This document shows positions 40,975 through 48,773 of a stretch of 64,000 nucleotides of DNA, in pieces (the stretch's first letter is position 1; every line of letters starts with the position of its first letter). The notes under the pieces were generated by a model that worked only from the letters and a program-made list of their open reading frames with translations, did not search any database and was not told where the DNA came from. Origin of the DNA: Cryobacterium mannosilyticum (lineage in GTDB: Bacteria > Actinomycetota > Actinomycetes > Actinomycetales > Microbacteriaceae); the NCBI RefSeq assembly GCF_004402705.1, contig NZ_SOFM01000016.1, positions 62,001 through 126,000 of the forward strand, read 5' to 3'. Made by a program: the position numbers and the translations under genes.

Positions 40975-41004
40975 CGAGGCACCTCCCGACGGGAAGGTGC
41001 CTCG
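40975..41004. terminator. Terminator hairpin after hxlA
   Basis: CGAGGCACCT-CCC / GGG-A-AGGTGCCTCG, arms of 13 with one bulged A and a 3-nt loop, between convergent hxlA and the HAD gene. It can serve both strands. Confidence 0.75.
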
Positions 41005-41026
41005 TTCGTCGTGGGTGGGGGGTGGT

Positions 41027-41695
41027 TCAGCCGAGCAGGAGCTTGGCGAGTTGGTCGACCGAGTAGACCGTGGCGGTCGCGGCGGCGGCTTCGGCGGGGG
41101 AGCCGTAGCCCCACTCGACGAGGATGGTGGGAACGCCGTGCGCGGCGGCACCCTCCGCGTCGTAGCTGCGGTCGCCGACCATGACCGGCGCCGCGAGGTT
41201 GGCGCCGGCGGCGCCGAGGCGGGTCAGTGCCTCTTCCACGATGTCCGCCTTCGAGCTCCGGGTCTCCGTGTCGGACGCGCCGACCATGACCGTGAAGTAC
41301 TTGGCGAGGTCGAAGTGCTCGAGGATCGTGATGGCGCTGTGCTCCGGCTTGCTCGTGGCCAGGGCCATCGGGATCCGGGCCTCGTGGATGCGCTCGAGCA
41401 GGCCGGCCACGCCGGGGTAGACGGCGGTGTCGAGCATGTGCTCGCCCTGGTAGTCGGCCCGGTAGACGGCGAGGGCCTCGACGGCCTCATCGGGCGTCAT
41501 TCCGGCGTATTCGCGGAAGGCCGCGAGCAGGGGCGGGCCGACGTAGGCGAGGAGTTCGGAGGCCGGCGGAACCGGCCGGCCGAGGAGGGCGAAGGTGCGG
41601 GCGAGGGAGTTGGTGATGGCCGGGGCGGAGTCGGTGATGGTTCCGTCGAGGTCAAAGAGGATGGCGCTCCAGGTGCGCGTCAGTGTCGGATTCAC
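41027..41695 (-). CDS. HAD-family phosphatase (Gph-like)
   Basis: A 222-residue HAD hydrolase, subfamily IA: motif I LFDLDGTITDSA, motif II ALATSKPEHS, motif III region SSKADIVEEAL and motif IV MVGDRSYDAEGAAAHG. The helical cap follows motif I. Typical activities are phosphoglycolate or other small sugar phosphatase. It starts at GTG. The gene is convergent with hxlA across the terminator and may help dispose of phosphorylated by-products, though it could be unrelated. Confidence 0.87.
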   Translation of the reverse strand: MNPTLTRTWSAILFDLDGTITDSAPAITNSLARTFALLGRPVPPASELLAYVGPPLLAAFREYAGMTPDEAVEALAVYRADYQGEHMLDTAVYPGVAGLLERIHEARIPMALATSKPEHSAITILEHFDLAKYFTVMVGASDTETRSSKADIVEEALTRLGAAGANLAAPVMVGDRSYDAEGAAAHGVPTILVEWGYGSPAEAAAATATVYSVDQLAKLLLG

Positions 41696-41827
41696 TCGCC
41701 CATCCTAGGCGGCATGGCCGCGAACTCCTGCACCGGAAAAGGAACCGTTAGCTTATTCCTGTTTCGCCGCGGCCGCCAGCCTCTTGCGCAGTGTGTCGCG
41801 GCGCGACAGTCGGCACCTCGCTCGGGC

Positions 41828-42523
41828 CTAGAAAAGCTTGGACTGGGTGTCGTCGAGGCCGCGCATGGCGTCGTAGTCGAGCACCAGGCAACGGATGCCG
41901 CGGTCCTCGGCGAGCATGCGCGCCTGCGGCTTGATGATCTGAGCCGCGAACACCCCGACCACGGGCGCCAGGTGCGGATCCCGGTTCATCAGTTCGAGGT
42001 ACCGGGTGAGTTGCTCGACCCCGTCGATGTCCCCCCGGCGCTTGAGCTCGACCGCGACCGAGCCGCCCGCGGCATCCCTGGCCAGGATGTCGACCGGGCC
42101 GATGGCCGTCATGTACTCGCGGCGCACGAGCGTGTGGCCGTCGCCGAGCAGGTGTATGTGCTCGGCCAGCAGCTTCTGCAGGTGAGCCTCGACGCCGTCC
42201 TTGATCAGCCCGGGGTCGATTCCCAGCTCGTGGGCGGAGTCGTGCAGCACCTCGTAGATGCTGACGATGAGCTGGTCGGCGGTCTTGGCGTGGGTGACCG
42301 TCCAGAGTGCGGTGACGCCGGCATCCGCCTGATCGGCGTCGGGCTCGGATTCGGCCAGGCTGCACGGCGGGCTCATCCAATTCAACGGCTTGTACGACCC
42401 GCCGTCGGAGTGCACGAGCACGCTGCCGTCGGACTTGATCATCAGGAGCCGGGTGGCCAGCGGCAGGTGCGCGCTGAGCCTTCCGGCGTAGTCGACGGAG
42501 CATTGGGCTATTACGAGGCGCAC
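41828..42523 (-). CDS. nucS: NucS (EndoMS) mismatch-specific endonuclease
   Basis: A 231-residue NucS: MRLVIAQCSVDYAGRLSAHLPLATRLLMIK and VLVHSDGGSYKPLNWM (in parts) form the N-terminal DNA-binding half; VDILARDAAGGSVAVELKRRGDIDGVEQLTRYLE carries the PD-(D/E)xK-type nuclease core. The C-terminal DDTQSKLF fits the beta-clamp-binding tail of actinobacterial NucS. It cleaves both strands at G-T, G-G and T-T mismatches, replacing MutSL in actinobacteria. It is followed by 9 bp to the MFS gene on the same strand. Confidence 0.95.
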   Translation of the reverse strand: MRLVIAQCSVDYAGRLSAHLPLATRLLMIKSDGSVLVHSDGGSYKPLNWMSPPCSLAESEPDADQADAGVTALWTVTHAKTADQLIVSIYEVLHDSAHELGIDPGLIKDGVEAHLQKLLAEHIHLLGDGHTLVRREYMTAIGPVDILARDAAGGSVAVELKRRGDIDGVEQLTRYLELMNRDPHLAPVVGVFAAQIIKPQARMLAEDRGIRCLVLDYDAMRGLDDTQSKLF

Positions 42524-42532
42524 CGTTCGAGC

Positions 42533-43786
42533 TTAACCGGAGACGTGGCGGGTTTCGCGCGCGGCCGGCGCGGCGAGGCCGGCGAGCACCATCAGCACGA
42601 GGATCAGGAAGAGGGCGTTGAGGATGCCCCAGGCCTGGCCGAGCAGGCCGAGCACCGGGGGGCCCACCAGGAACGCGAAATAGCCGATCATGGCGACCGC
42701 GCTCACCCGCGCGGCGGCGTTCTTCGTGTCGTCGGCGGCCGCCGACATGCCGACCGGGAAGCCGAGCGAGGCGCCCAGACCCCAAAGCACGGTGCCGCAG
42801 TAGAGCAGAGCGTGGCTGGGCGCCAGGATGAACAGCAGAAGGCCGAGCACACCGAGCACCGCGCAGGCGCGGAGCACCGGCACCCGCCCGAAACGGTCGA
42901 TCACGGGACCGCCGAGCACCCGGCCCACGGTCATCGCGGCCACGAACACCCCGAAGACAATCGCGCCCTCGGTGTTGCTGAGACCGTGGCCGTCGACGGA
43001 GGCCAGGGCCAGCCAGTCGTTCGCCGAGCCCTCGGCGAAGGTCATCCCGAGCACGATCGTGCCGATCAGCAGGATCTTCGGATCCGCCCAGACGGTCAGG
43101 CTCGCCCGCAGCCGCCCACGACGGCTCTTCGGCCCGTCGGCCGTGCCGGCGGCAGCAGCCTCGGCGCGTGGGTCGACCAGTGGGATGTAGCGCACGGCGA
43201 CGAGCATCGTGGCCAGCACCAGGATCGCCATCCCGAGGAGGTGCCAGTGCACGGGCAGTGCGATCAGGGAGGCTCCGGCGCCGATGAGGGCACCGAGCAC
43301 GGTGCCGAGGCTGAAGCAGGCGTGCATCAGCGGCATCAGGGTCCTGCCGATTTCACGCTCCGCCGCGGCGCCCTCGACGTTCATCATGACGTCGAGCGAG
43401 CCGATGCCGAACCCGACGAGGGCCAGGCCGAAGAACACGAAGGGGGCAGACGTGAGCAGGCTGGCACCGCCACCGACGAGGGTCAGCCCGACGACGGACA
43501 GTGAGGCGCTGAGGAGCATCGCGCGCCGCGCGCCGAATCGGCCGAGTAGCCAGACGGCGGCGATCAGGCCGAGCACCGATCCGGCCGAGAGGCCGAAGAT
43601 GAGGATGCCGACCTCGGCCGTGCTCAGCCGCAGGCCGTCGCGCACGGCCGGGATCCGCGACATCCAGGTGGCCAGGGTCAGCCCGCTGATGAAGAAGATG
43701 ACGAACACGGCGTTGCGCCAGGCGAGCAGGCCGCGCCTGGTCGTGCTGGGCGTGGTCGTTCCGGTCGGCTGTGCGGGCTGGGTCAC
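42533..43786 (-). CDS. MFS transporter (FucP/YbjJ-type)
   Basis: A 417-residue major-facilitator protein, 12 helices. The first loop has GLTLATWMSRIPAVRDGL, characteristic of the YbjJ/DHA-like MFS group; the helix 8-9 loop has VIDRFGRVPVLRA. Substrate unknown. Only 9 bp separate it from nucS on the same strand (MFS first), so co-transcription is likely. It is divergent from the PLP decarboxylase gene, with a 91-bp gap. Confidence 0.85.
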   Translation of the reverse strand: MTQPAQPTGTTTPSTTRRGLLAWRNAVFVIFFISGLTLATWMSRIPAVRDGLRLSTAEVGILIFGLSAGSVLGLIAAVWLLGRFGARRAMLLSASLSVVGLTLVGGGASLLTSAPFVFFGLALVGFGIGSLDVMMNVEGAAAEREIGRTLMPLMHACFSLGTVLGALIGAGASLIALPVHWHLLGMAILVLATMLVAVRYIPLVDPRAEAAAAGTADGPKSRRGRLRASLTVWADPKILLIGTIVLGMTFAEGSANDWLALASVDGHGLSNTEGAIVFGVFVAAMTVGRVLGGPVIDRFGRVPVLRACAVLGVLGLLLFILAPSHALLYCGTVLWGLGASLGFPVGMSAAADDTKNAAARVSAVAMIGYFAFLVGPPVLGLLGQAWGILNALFLILVLMVLAGLAAPAARETRHVSG

Positions 43787-43877
43787 GGGGGAATCCTCGG
43801 TCGGGGTCGTCGGCCCGTCGAGGCCGTCCCTTCAAACTAGCCGACCCGGTCGATCCGAGGCGGGCTACACTGGCGCC

Positions 43878-45287
43878 ATGTCGGCCCAGCCTGACGCCTT
43901 CGATGAGGCTTTGCAACGGGCGAGAGCGCACACCATGGAGTGGCTCGCGTCCGTTCCGTCCCGCCCGGTGGGCCCGTCCGTGAATGCCGACGACCTGCGT
44001 GCCGGATTCGCCGCACCGCTGCCGGAGCAGGCCACCGACCCGGCCGAGGTGATCGACGAACTCGCGCGCCTGGCCGAACCCGGCCTGATGGCGATGCCCT
44101 CCGGCCGCTTCTTCGGCTGGGTGATCGGGGGAACGCTCCCGGCGGCCCTGGCGGCCGACTGGCTGGTCAGCGCGTGGGACCAGAACGCGGGCATGCGGTT
44201 CGCCACCCCCGCCGTCGCCGCGGCGGAGGAGGCGGCCGCCGGGTGGCTGCTCGACCTGCTGCACCTGCCGCCGGGTGCCGACGTGGGCTTCACCACGGGC
44301 GGGACCACCGCCAACTTCGTCGGTGTCGCCGCGGGCCGGAAGGCCGTGCTGGACCGGGTCGGCTGGGACCTCGCCGGCCTCGGGCTCTTCGGGGCGCCGC
44401 GCATCCGGGTGTTCGCGGGCGCTGAGCGGCACGACGTCATCGACCTGGTGCTGCGCTACCTCGGCCTCGGCGCGCCCATCCTCGTCGACGCCGACGACCA
44501 GGGCCGCATCCGGCCGGACGCCCTGGCCGCCGCCATGGACTCCGGCGGAGACCCGGCCGGCCCGGCCATCGTCTGCCTGCAGGCCGGCAACCTGCACTCC
44601 GGCGCCTTCGACCCGATGCAGGAGACGATCGCCGTGGCACACGAACGCGGGGCCTGGGTGCACGTCGACGGCGCCTTCGGCCTCTGGGCGGCGGCCAGCC
44701 CGCGCTACCGGGAGGCCCTGGCCGGCCTCGACCTGGCCGACTCGTGGGCGACCGACGGGCACAAGACGCTCAACGTGCCCTACGACTGCGGCATGGCGAT
44801 CGTGGCCAGGCCCGACGTCGTGCGTGCGGCCTTCGGCGTGCACACCAGCTATCTCATCACCGACAGCTCCGGCCCGGGCGACCCTTTCGACAAGGTGCCC
44901 GAGCTCTCGCGTCGCGCCCGCGGCGTCACCGTGTGGGCCGCGCTGCGGTCACTCGGCCGGGCCGGCACCATCGCCCTCGTGGAGCGGCTGGCCGACCGGG
45001 CGGCCGAGCTCGCCGCGGGGATCGCCCGCCTCCCCGGCGCCGAGGTGCTGAACGACGTGGTGTTCACCCAGGTGAGCGTCAGCTTCGGCGACGACGAACG
45101 CACCCGCCGGGTCACCGCGGCGCTGCTCGCCGGCGGCGTCGCCTGGATGTCCGGGTCGCGCTGGCACGGCCGGGACGTGCTGCGCATCTCGGTGAGCAAC
45201 TGGTCAACGGATGCCGACGACGTCGCGCTCTCCCTCGCCGCCCTGGACCAGGCGGTCGCCTCGGTTGACGCGATAGAATTGTCCTGA
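43878..45287 (+). CDS. PLP-dependent group II decarboxylase
   Basis: A 469-residue fold-type I PLP enzyme of the aromatic-L-amino-acid/glutamate decarboxylase group. It shows SGRFFGWVIGGTLPAALAAD, GFTTGGTTANFVGVAAGRK, the PLP-stacking HVDGAFGLWA, and the Schiff-base Lys in DGHKTLNVPYDCG. Substrate might be an aromatic amino acid; closely related actinobacterial genes are annotated as pyridoxal-dependent decarboxylases or aspartate aminotransferase-like. A stem-loop follows, then the IclR gene. Confidence 0.87.
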   Translation: MSAQPDAFDEALQRARAHTMEWLASVPSRPVGPSVNADDLRAGFAAPLPEQATDPAEVIDELARLAEPGLMAMPSGRFFGWVIGGTLPAALAADWLVSAWDQNAGMRFATPAVAAAEEAAAGWLLDLLHLPPGADVGFTTGGTTANFVGVAAGRKAVLDRVGWDLAGLGLFGAPRIRVFAGAERHDVIDLVLRYLGLGAPILVDADDQGRIRPDALAAAMDSGGDPAGPAIVCLQAGNLHSGAFDPMQETIAVAHERGAWVHVDGAFGLWAAASPRYREALAGLDLADSWATDGHKTLNVPYDCGMAIVARPDVVRAAFGVHTSYLITDSSGPGDPFDKVPELSRRARGVTVWAALRSLGRAGTIALVERLADRAAELAAGIARLPGAEVLNDVVFTQVSVSFGDDERTRRVTAALLAGGVAWMSGSRWHGRDVLRISVSNWSTDADDVALSLAALDQAVASVDAIELS

Positions 45288-45289
45288 TC

Positions 45290-45325
45290 AGCGTCGATGT
45301 GAATGCGGTTGGTTCCATCGACGCT
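45290..45325. terminator. Stem-loop after the decarboxylase gene
   Basis: AGCGTCGATG and CATCGACGCT are perfect 10-bp arms with a 16-nt loop, 3 bp after the decarboxylase stop and 42 bp before the IclR start. It is probably a terminator, or a regulatory dyad for the IclR gene. Confidence 0.5.
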
Positions 45326-45366
45326 CCGGCGTGCGGGGAACCACCGAGGGCAGTCGAAGGGGCATC

Positions 45367-46173
45367 GTGGCAGGTCGGACATCGGCTCCGGGGCAGTCGG
45401 TCACCGGGCGCGTGCTGAGCATCCTCGCCGTCTTCGAGCTCAGCCCCTCGGCGAGGTCGCTGTCGGAGATCGCGGCCGAGAGCGGGTTGCCGCAGAGCAC
45501 GGCTCACCGGCTGCTCGGCGAGCTCGAGGAGTGGGGAGCGGTGCAGCGGGATGCCCGGGGCCGGTACCAGATCGGCCTCCGGCTCTGGGAGCTGGGCCAG
45601 CACGCCGGCAGGCAGCTGCGCGACGTGGTGCGGCCGTTTCTGCAGGACCTCTTCGGCCTCACCCAGGAGACCGCCCATTTCGCCATCCGGGACGGCGCCG
45701 ACGTGCTCTACATCGACCGGGTCTACGGCACCCGGCGGGTGCCGCAGGCGTCGAGGGTGGGCGGGCGGCTCCCCATGCACGCCACCGCCGTCGGCCGGGC
45801 CATCCTCGCGTTCGAAGACGACTGGGTGCGCGACGCCGTTCTCGCCGGCACGCTGGTGAAGCGCACGGCCTTCACCAAGACCGATCCCGACCAGCTCCGC
45901 CGCGAACTCGAGAAGATCCGCGGCCAGGGGTTCGCGCTGGCCTCCGAGGAGGTGCGGCTGGGCTCCTGCTCCCTGGCGGTGCCCGTGTTCCAGGCCGACG
46001 GTCACATCTTCGGCGGCCTGGGGATCGTGCTGCCGATCACCCGGGCCCACCAGCTCGAGCGTAACCTGCCGATCCTGCTTGGCACCGCGCAGCGGATCCA
46101 GGCAGGGATCGCCCACCTTCCCCCGTCGGCGCTCCGGCCGGCCACGCGGGCGCGCACGCAGCCGCAACCCTGA
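45367..46173 (+). CDS. IclR-family regulator of the P450 gene cluster
   Basis: A 268-residue IclR regulator: wHTH GRVLSILAVFELSPSARSLSEIAAESGLPQSTAHRLLGEL (in parts, residues about 13-53) and effector domain from about 85 with IDRVYGTRRVPQASRVGGRLPMHATAVGRAI. GAAGGGG precedes the GTG start. It lies directly upstream of the P450 operon in the same orientation, 100 bp before the P450 start, with a TCCAC-N6-GTGGA dyad in between. IclR proteins usually answer to the pathway substrate or an aromatic/hydroxylated intermediate. Confidence 0.9.
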   Translation: MAGRTSAPGQSVTGRVLSILAVFELSPSARSLSEIAAESGLPQSTAHRLLGELEEWGAVQRDARGRYQIGLRLWELGQHAGRQLRDVVRPFLQDLFGLTQETAHFAIRDGADVLYIDRVYGTRRVPQASRVGGRLPMHATAVGRAILAFEDDWVRDAVLAGTLVKRTAFTKTDPDQLRRELEKIRGQGFALASEEVRLGSCSLAVPVFQADGHIFGGLGIVLPITRAHQLERNLPILLGTAQRIQAGIAHLPPSALRPATRARTQPQP

Positions 46174-46238
46174 TTCACTTCCATCCAGTGGGACGGTCCG
46201 AGGGCTTCTCAGGATCGGCGGCATTAGATGGACGCAGT

Positions 46239-46254
46239 TCCACGATGTTGTGGA
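46239..46254. promoter_or_regulatory. Dyad upstream of the P450 operon
   Basis: TCCAC and GTGGA are perfect arms around a 6-nt spacer, ending 19 bp before the GTG of the P450 gene. It is a candidate binding site for the adjacent IclR protein. Confidence 0.5.
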
Positions 46255-46273
46255 CCAGACCAAGGAGCATCAC

Positions 46274-47587
46274 GTGAACGCTCAGACAGATTCGTCGACG
46301 GCCCCCGCCGAAGCGGCAGACCAGTGCCCGGTCGACCACCGCTCGAAGTCCAGCGTGGCCCCGGCCGACCACCACGGCTATGAACCGTTCAACATGAACG
46401 ACCCGTTCCCGGCCTACGACGAACTCCGCGCCGAACAGCCGGTCATGTTCGACGAGCGGATCGGGTACTACATCGTCAGCCGCTACGACGACGTCAAGGC
46501 CGTCTTCGATGACTGGCAGACCTTCAGCAGTGAGAACGCGCAGGCCCCGGTGCGCAAGCGAAGCGCCGCGGCCGTCAAGATCATGAACGACGGCGGATTC
46601 ACCGCCTACTCCGGGCTGTCCGCGCGCATCCCGCCGGAGCACACCCGCATGCGCACGATCGTGCAGAAGGAGTTCACCCCGCGCCGGTACAAGGCGCTGG
46701 AGCCCACGATCCGCGAGAACACCGCCAGGCTGCTGCGGCAGATGCTGGCCCACCCGGATGCGACCGGCGACTTCCTCACCGACGTCGCGGTCGACATCCC
46801 CACCATCACCATCCTCGGCCTGCTCGGCGTCGGCCCGGAAATGGTGCCCACCTACAAGAAATGGTCGGACTCCCGTGCCGCGATGACCTGGGGCGACCTC
46901 AGCGACGAGGAGCAGATCCCGCACGCGCACAACCTGGTCGACTACTGGAACGAGTGCCTGCGCCTGGTCTCCGACGCCCACGCCCACGGCGGCGACAACC
47001 TCGTCGCCGACCTGGTCAAGGCGCAGGATGCCGGCGCCGAGATCTCCGACCATGAGATCGCCTCGGTCTGCTACAGCCTGCTCTTCGCCGGCCACGAGAC
47101 CACCACCACGCTGATCTCCAACACCATCCGGGTGCTGCTCAGCCACCCCGACCAGTGGCAGACGCTTGTCGCCGACCCCAGCCGGATCCCGGCCGCGATC
47201 GACGAAACCCTGCGGTACAGCCCGTCGATCGTCGGCTGGCGCCGGAAGGCGCTGAGGGACACCGAGATCGCCGGCACTCCGATTCCGAAGGGCGCGGACA
47301 TCCTGCTCCTGATGGGCGCGGCCAACCGCGACCCCGGTGTCTTCGAGGAGCCGGAGGTGTTCGACCTGAGCCGGGAGAACGCCCGCACCCACCTGTCATT
47401 CGGCTTCGGCATCCACTACTGCCTCGGCAACATGCTCGCCAAGATGCAGGACAAGATCGTGCTCGAGGAAACCCTCAAGGCGGTCCCGAACCTGCGCATC
47501 GTCAACCCGGAGGCAATCACCTTCGGCGAAAACCTGTCGTTCAGGGCGCCGACGTCGGTGCCCGTCACCTGGGAGGTCCCGTCATGA
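46274..47587 (+). CDS. Cytochrome P450
   Basis: A 437-residue bacterial class I P450. The I-helix has LFAGHETTTTLI (oxygen-activating Glu-Thr), the K-helix has ETLRYSP (E-x-x-R), and the haem loop is FGFGIHYCLG with the thiolate Cys near residue 382. The N-terminus, with its early CPVDH segment, is polar, so the enzyme is soluble. AAGGAG stands 6 bases before the GTG. Its stop overlaps the start of the dikinase subunit. Electrons must come from the operon's own ferredoxin and reductase. It presumably hydroxylates or O-demethylates the pathway substrate. Confidence 0.95.
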   Translation: MNAQTDSSTAPAEAADQCPVDHRSKSSVAPADHHGYEPFNMNDPFPAYDELRAEQPVMFDERIGYYIVSRYDDVKAVFDDWQTFSSENAQAPVRKRSAAAVKIMNDGGFTAYSGLSARIPPEHTRMRTIVQKEFTPRRYKALEPTIRENTARLLRQMLAHPDATGDFLTDVAVDIPTITILGLLGVGPEMVPTYKKWSDSRAAMTWGDLSDEEQIPHAHNLVDYWNECLRLVSDAHAHGGDNLVADLVKAQDAGAEISDHEIASVCYSLLFAGHETTTTLISNTIRVLLSHPDQWQTLVADPSRIPAAIDETLRYSPSIVGWRRKALRDTEIAGTPIPKGADILLLMGAANRDPGVFEEPEVFDLSRENARTHLSFGFGIHYCLGNMLAKMQDKIVLEETLKAVPNLRIVNPEAITFGENLSFRAPTSVPVTWEVPS

Positions 47588-48663
47588 CCCACGCACCCTT
47601 CATCCAATTCTTCGACGACGGCGCGGCCCCCCGGCACGAGCTTCTCGGCGGCAAGTGCGCGTCCCTCGTCGCCCTGACGGCCGCGGGAATGCCGGTGCCT
47701 CCCGGGTTCGCCATCACCACTGCCGCCTACGACGCCTTCATCCACGAGGCCGGCATCGAGGCCGACATCCACGCGCTGCTGGCCGGCCTCGACCCGAACG
47801 ACATCGCCGAGGTCGACCGCGTCTCGGCCCAGCTCCGGTCGGAGATCACCTCCCGCCCCGTGCCCGCCGAACTGCACGCCATCACGATCGACGCCTACAA
47901 CGCGCTCCAGGCCAGGTTCGCCTCCCCGGTCCCGGTGGCCGTGCGCTCCTCCGCCACGGCCGAGGACCTGCCGGATGCCAGCTTCGCCGGCCAGCAGGAC
48001 ACCTACCTGTGGCTGACCGGCGTCAAGGACGTCACCGAGCACATCCGGGCCTGCTGGGCTTCGCTCTACACCTCGCGCGCCATCATCTACCGGCTGAAGA
48101 ACAACATCCCCGATGAGGGACTCTCGATGGCCGTCGCGGTGCAGAAGATGGTGAACGCCCGGGTCGCCGGGGTCGCCATCACGATGGACCCGCACAACGG
48201 CGACCGGTCCAAGATCGTGATGGAGGCGGCGTACGGCCTCGGCGAACTCGTGGTCTCCGGACAGGTCACCCCCGACAACATCACGGTCGACAAGGTCATG
48301 CTGATGGTCGTCAAGCACACGATCGGCGACAAGCACGCCGAGCTGGTTCCCGACCTCGAAAGCAGGTCGCTGGTCGAACTCGAGGTCTCCGAGGAGCGGC
48401 GCAATCGGCTCTGCATCAGCGACACCGAGATCACCGCCATCGCCACGATCGCCAAGAAGGCCGAGAAGCACTTCAAGTGCCCGCAGGACATCGAGTGGGC
48501 GCTGGACCGGGACCTGCCCGACGGGGAGAACCTGCTGTTGCTGCAGTCCCGCCCCGAGACCGTGTTCTCGTCAACGGCAACGGGTTCCATCCCGGTCACC
48601 TCAACCGGGTTCGGCATCGAGAGCATCACCAAGTCACTGATGAGCCAGGCCGGCAAGGCCTGA
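47584..48663 (+). CDS. Dikinase ATP-binding subunit (PEP-synthase N-domain-like)
   Basis: A 359-residue protein corresponding to the ATP-grasp N-terminal part of PEP synthase and to the beta subunit of phenylphosphate synthase: LLGGKCASLVALTAAGMPVPPGFAIT, VAVRSSATAEDLPDASFAGQQDT (in parts), MVNARVAGVAITMDPH, and the ending LLLQSRPETV. It lacks the His-swivel and PEP-binding domains. It should convert ATP plus enzyme-His to phospho-His (AMP and Pi released) on the next gene product. ATG overlaps the P450 stop (ATGA), so translation is coupled. Confidence 0.9.
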   Translation: MTHAPFIQFFDDGAAPRHELLGGKCASLVALTAAGMPVPPGFAITTAAYDAFIHEAGIEADIHALLAGLDPNDIAEVDRVSAQLRSEITSRPVPAELHAITIDAYNALQARFASPVPVAVRSSATAEDLPDASFAGQQDTYLWLTGVKDVTEHIRACWASLYTSRAIIYRLKNNIPDEGLSMAVAVQKMVNARVAGVAITMDPHNGDRSKIVMEAAYGLGELVVSGQVTPDNITVDKVMLMVVKHTIGDKHAELVPDLESRSLVELEVSEERRNRLCISDTEITAIATIAKKAEKHFKCPQDIEWALDRDLPDGENLLLLQSRPETVFSSTATGSIPVTSTGFGIESITKSLMSQAGKA

Positions 48664-48702
48664 CCCGGCGGGCAGCCGACCCGCTCGGAACCGGCCGGTA
48701 TC

Positions 48703-48725
48703 CACTTCACTTCACTTCACTTCAC
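48703..48725. repeat. Pentanucleotide repeat (TTCAC)4 in operon gap
   Basis: After CAC, TTCAC occurs four times in perfect tandem (48706-48725), followed by degenerate CTCAC units. It lies in the only sizeable gap (110 bp) of the P450 operon, between the two dikinase subunits. Such runs can change length by slippage. Confidence 0.7.
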
Positions 48726-48773
48726 TCCAACTCACCTCACCCGCACCTCCCCCCACCACAGAACGGTTGAACC

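Noticed and set aside
40889..43504. Very long open frame on the plus strand opposite the HAD, nucS and MFS genes
   Set aside because: It is antisense to three well-recognised genes, is built of Arg/Gly/His/Glu-rich low-complexity sequence and has no ribosome site; it is a GC-rich shadow frame.
48703..48760. Tandem TTCAC/CTCAC units considered as a CRISPR-like array
   Set aside because: Repeat unit is 5 nt with no spacers; it is a simple sequence repeat.
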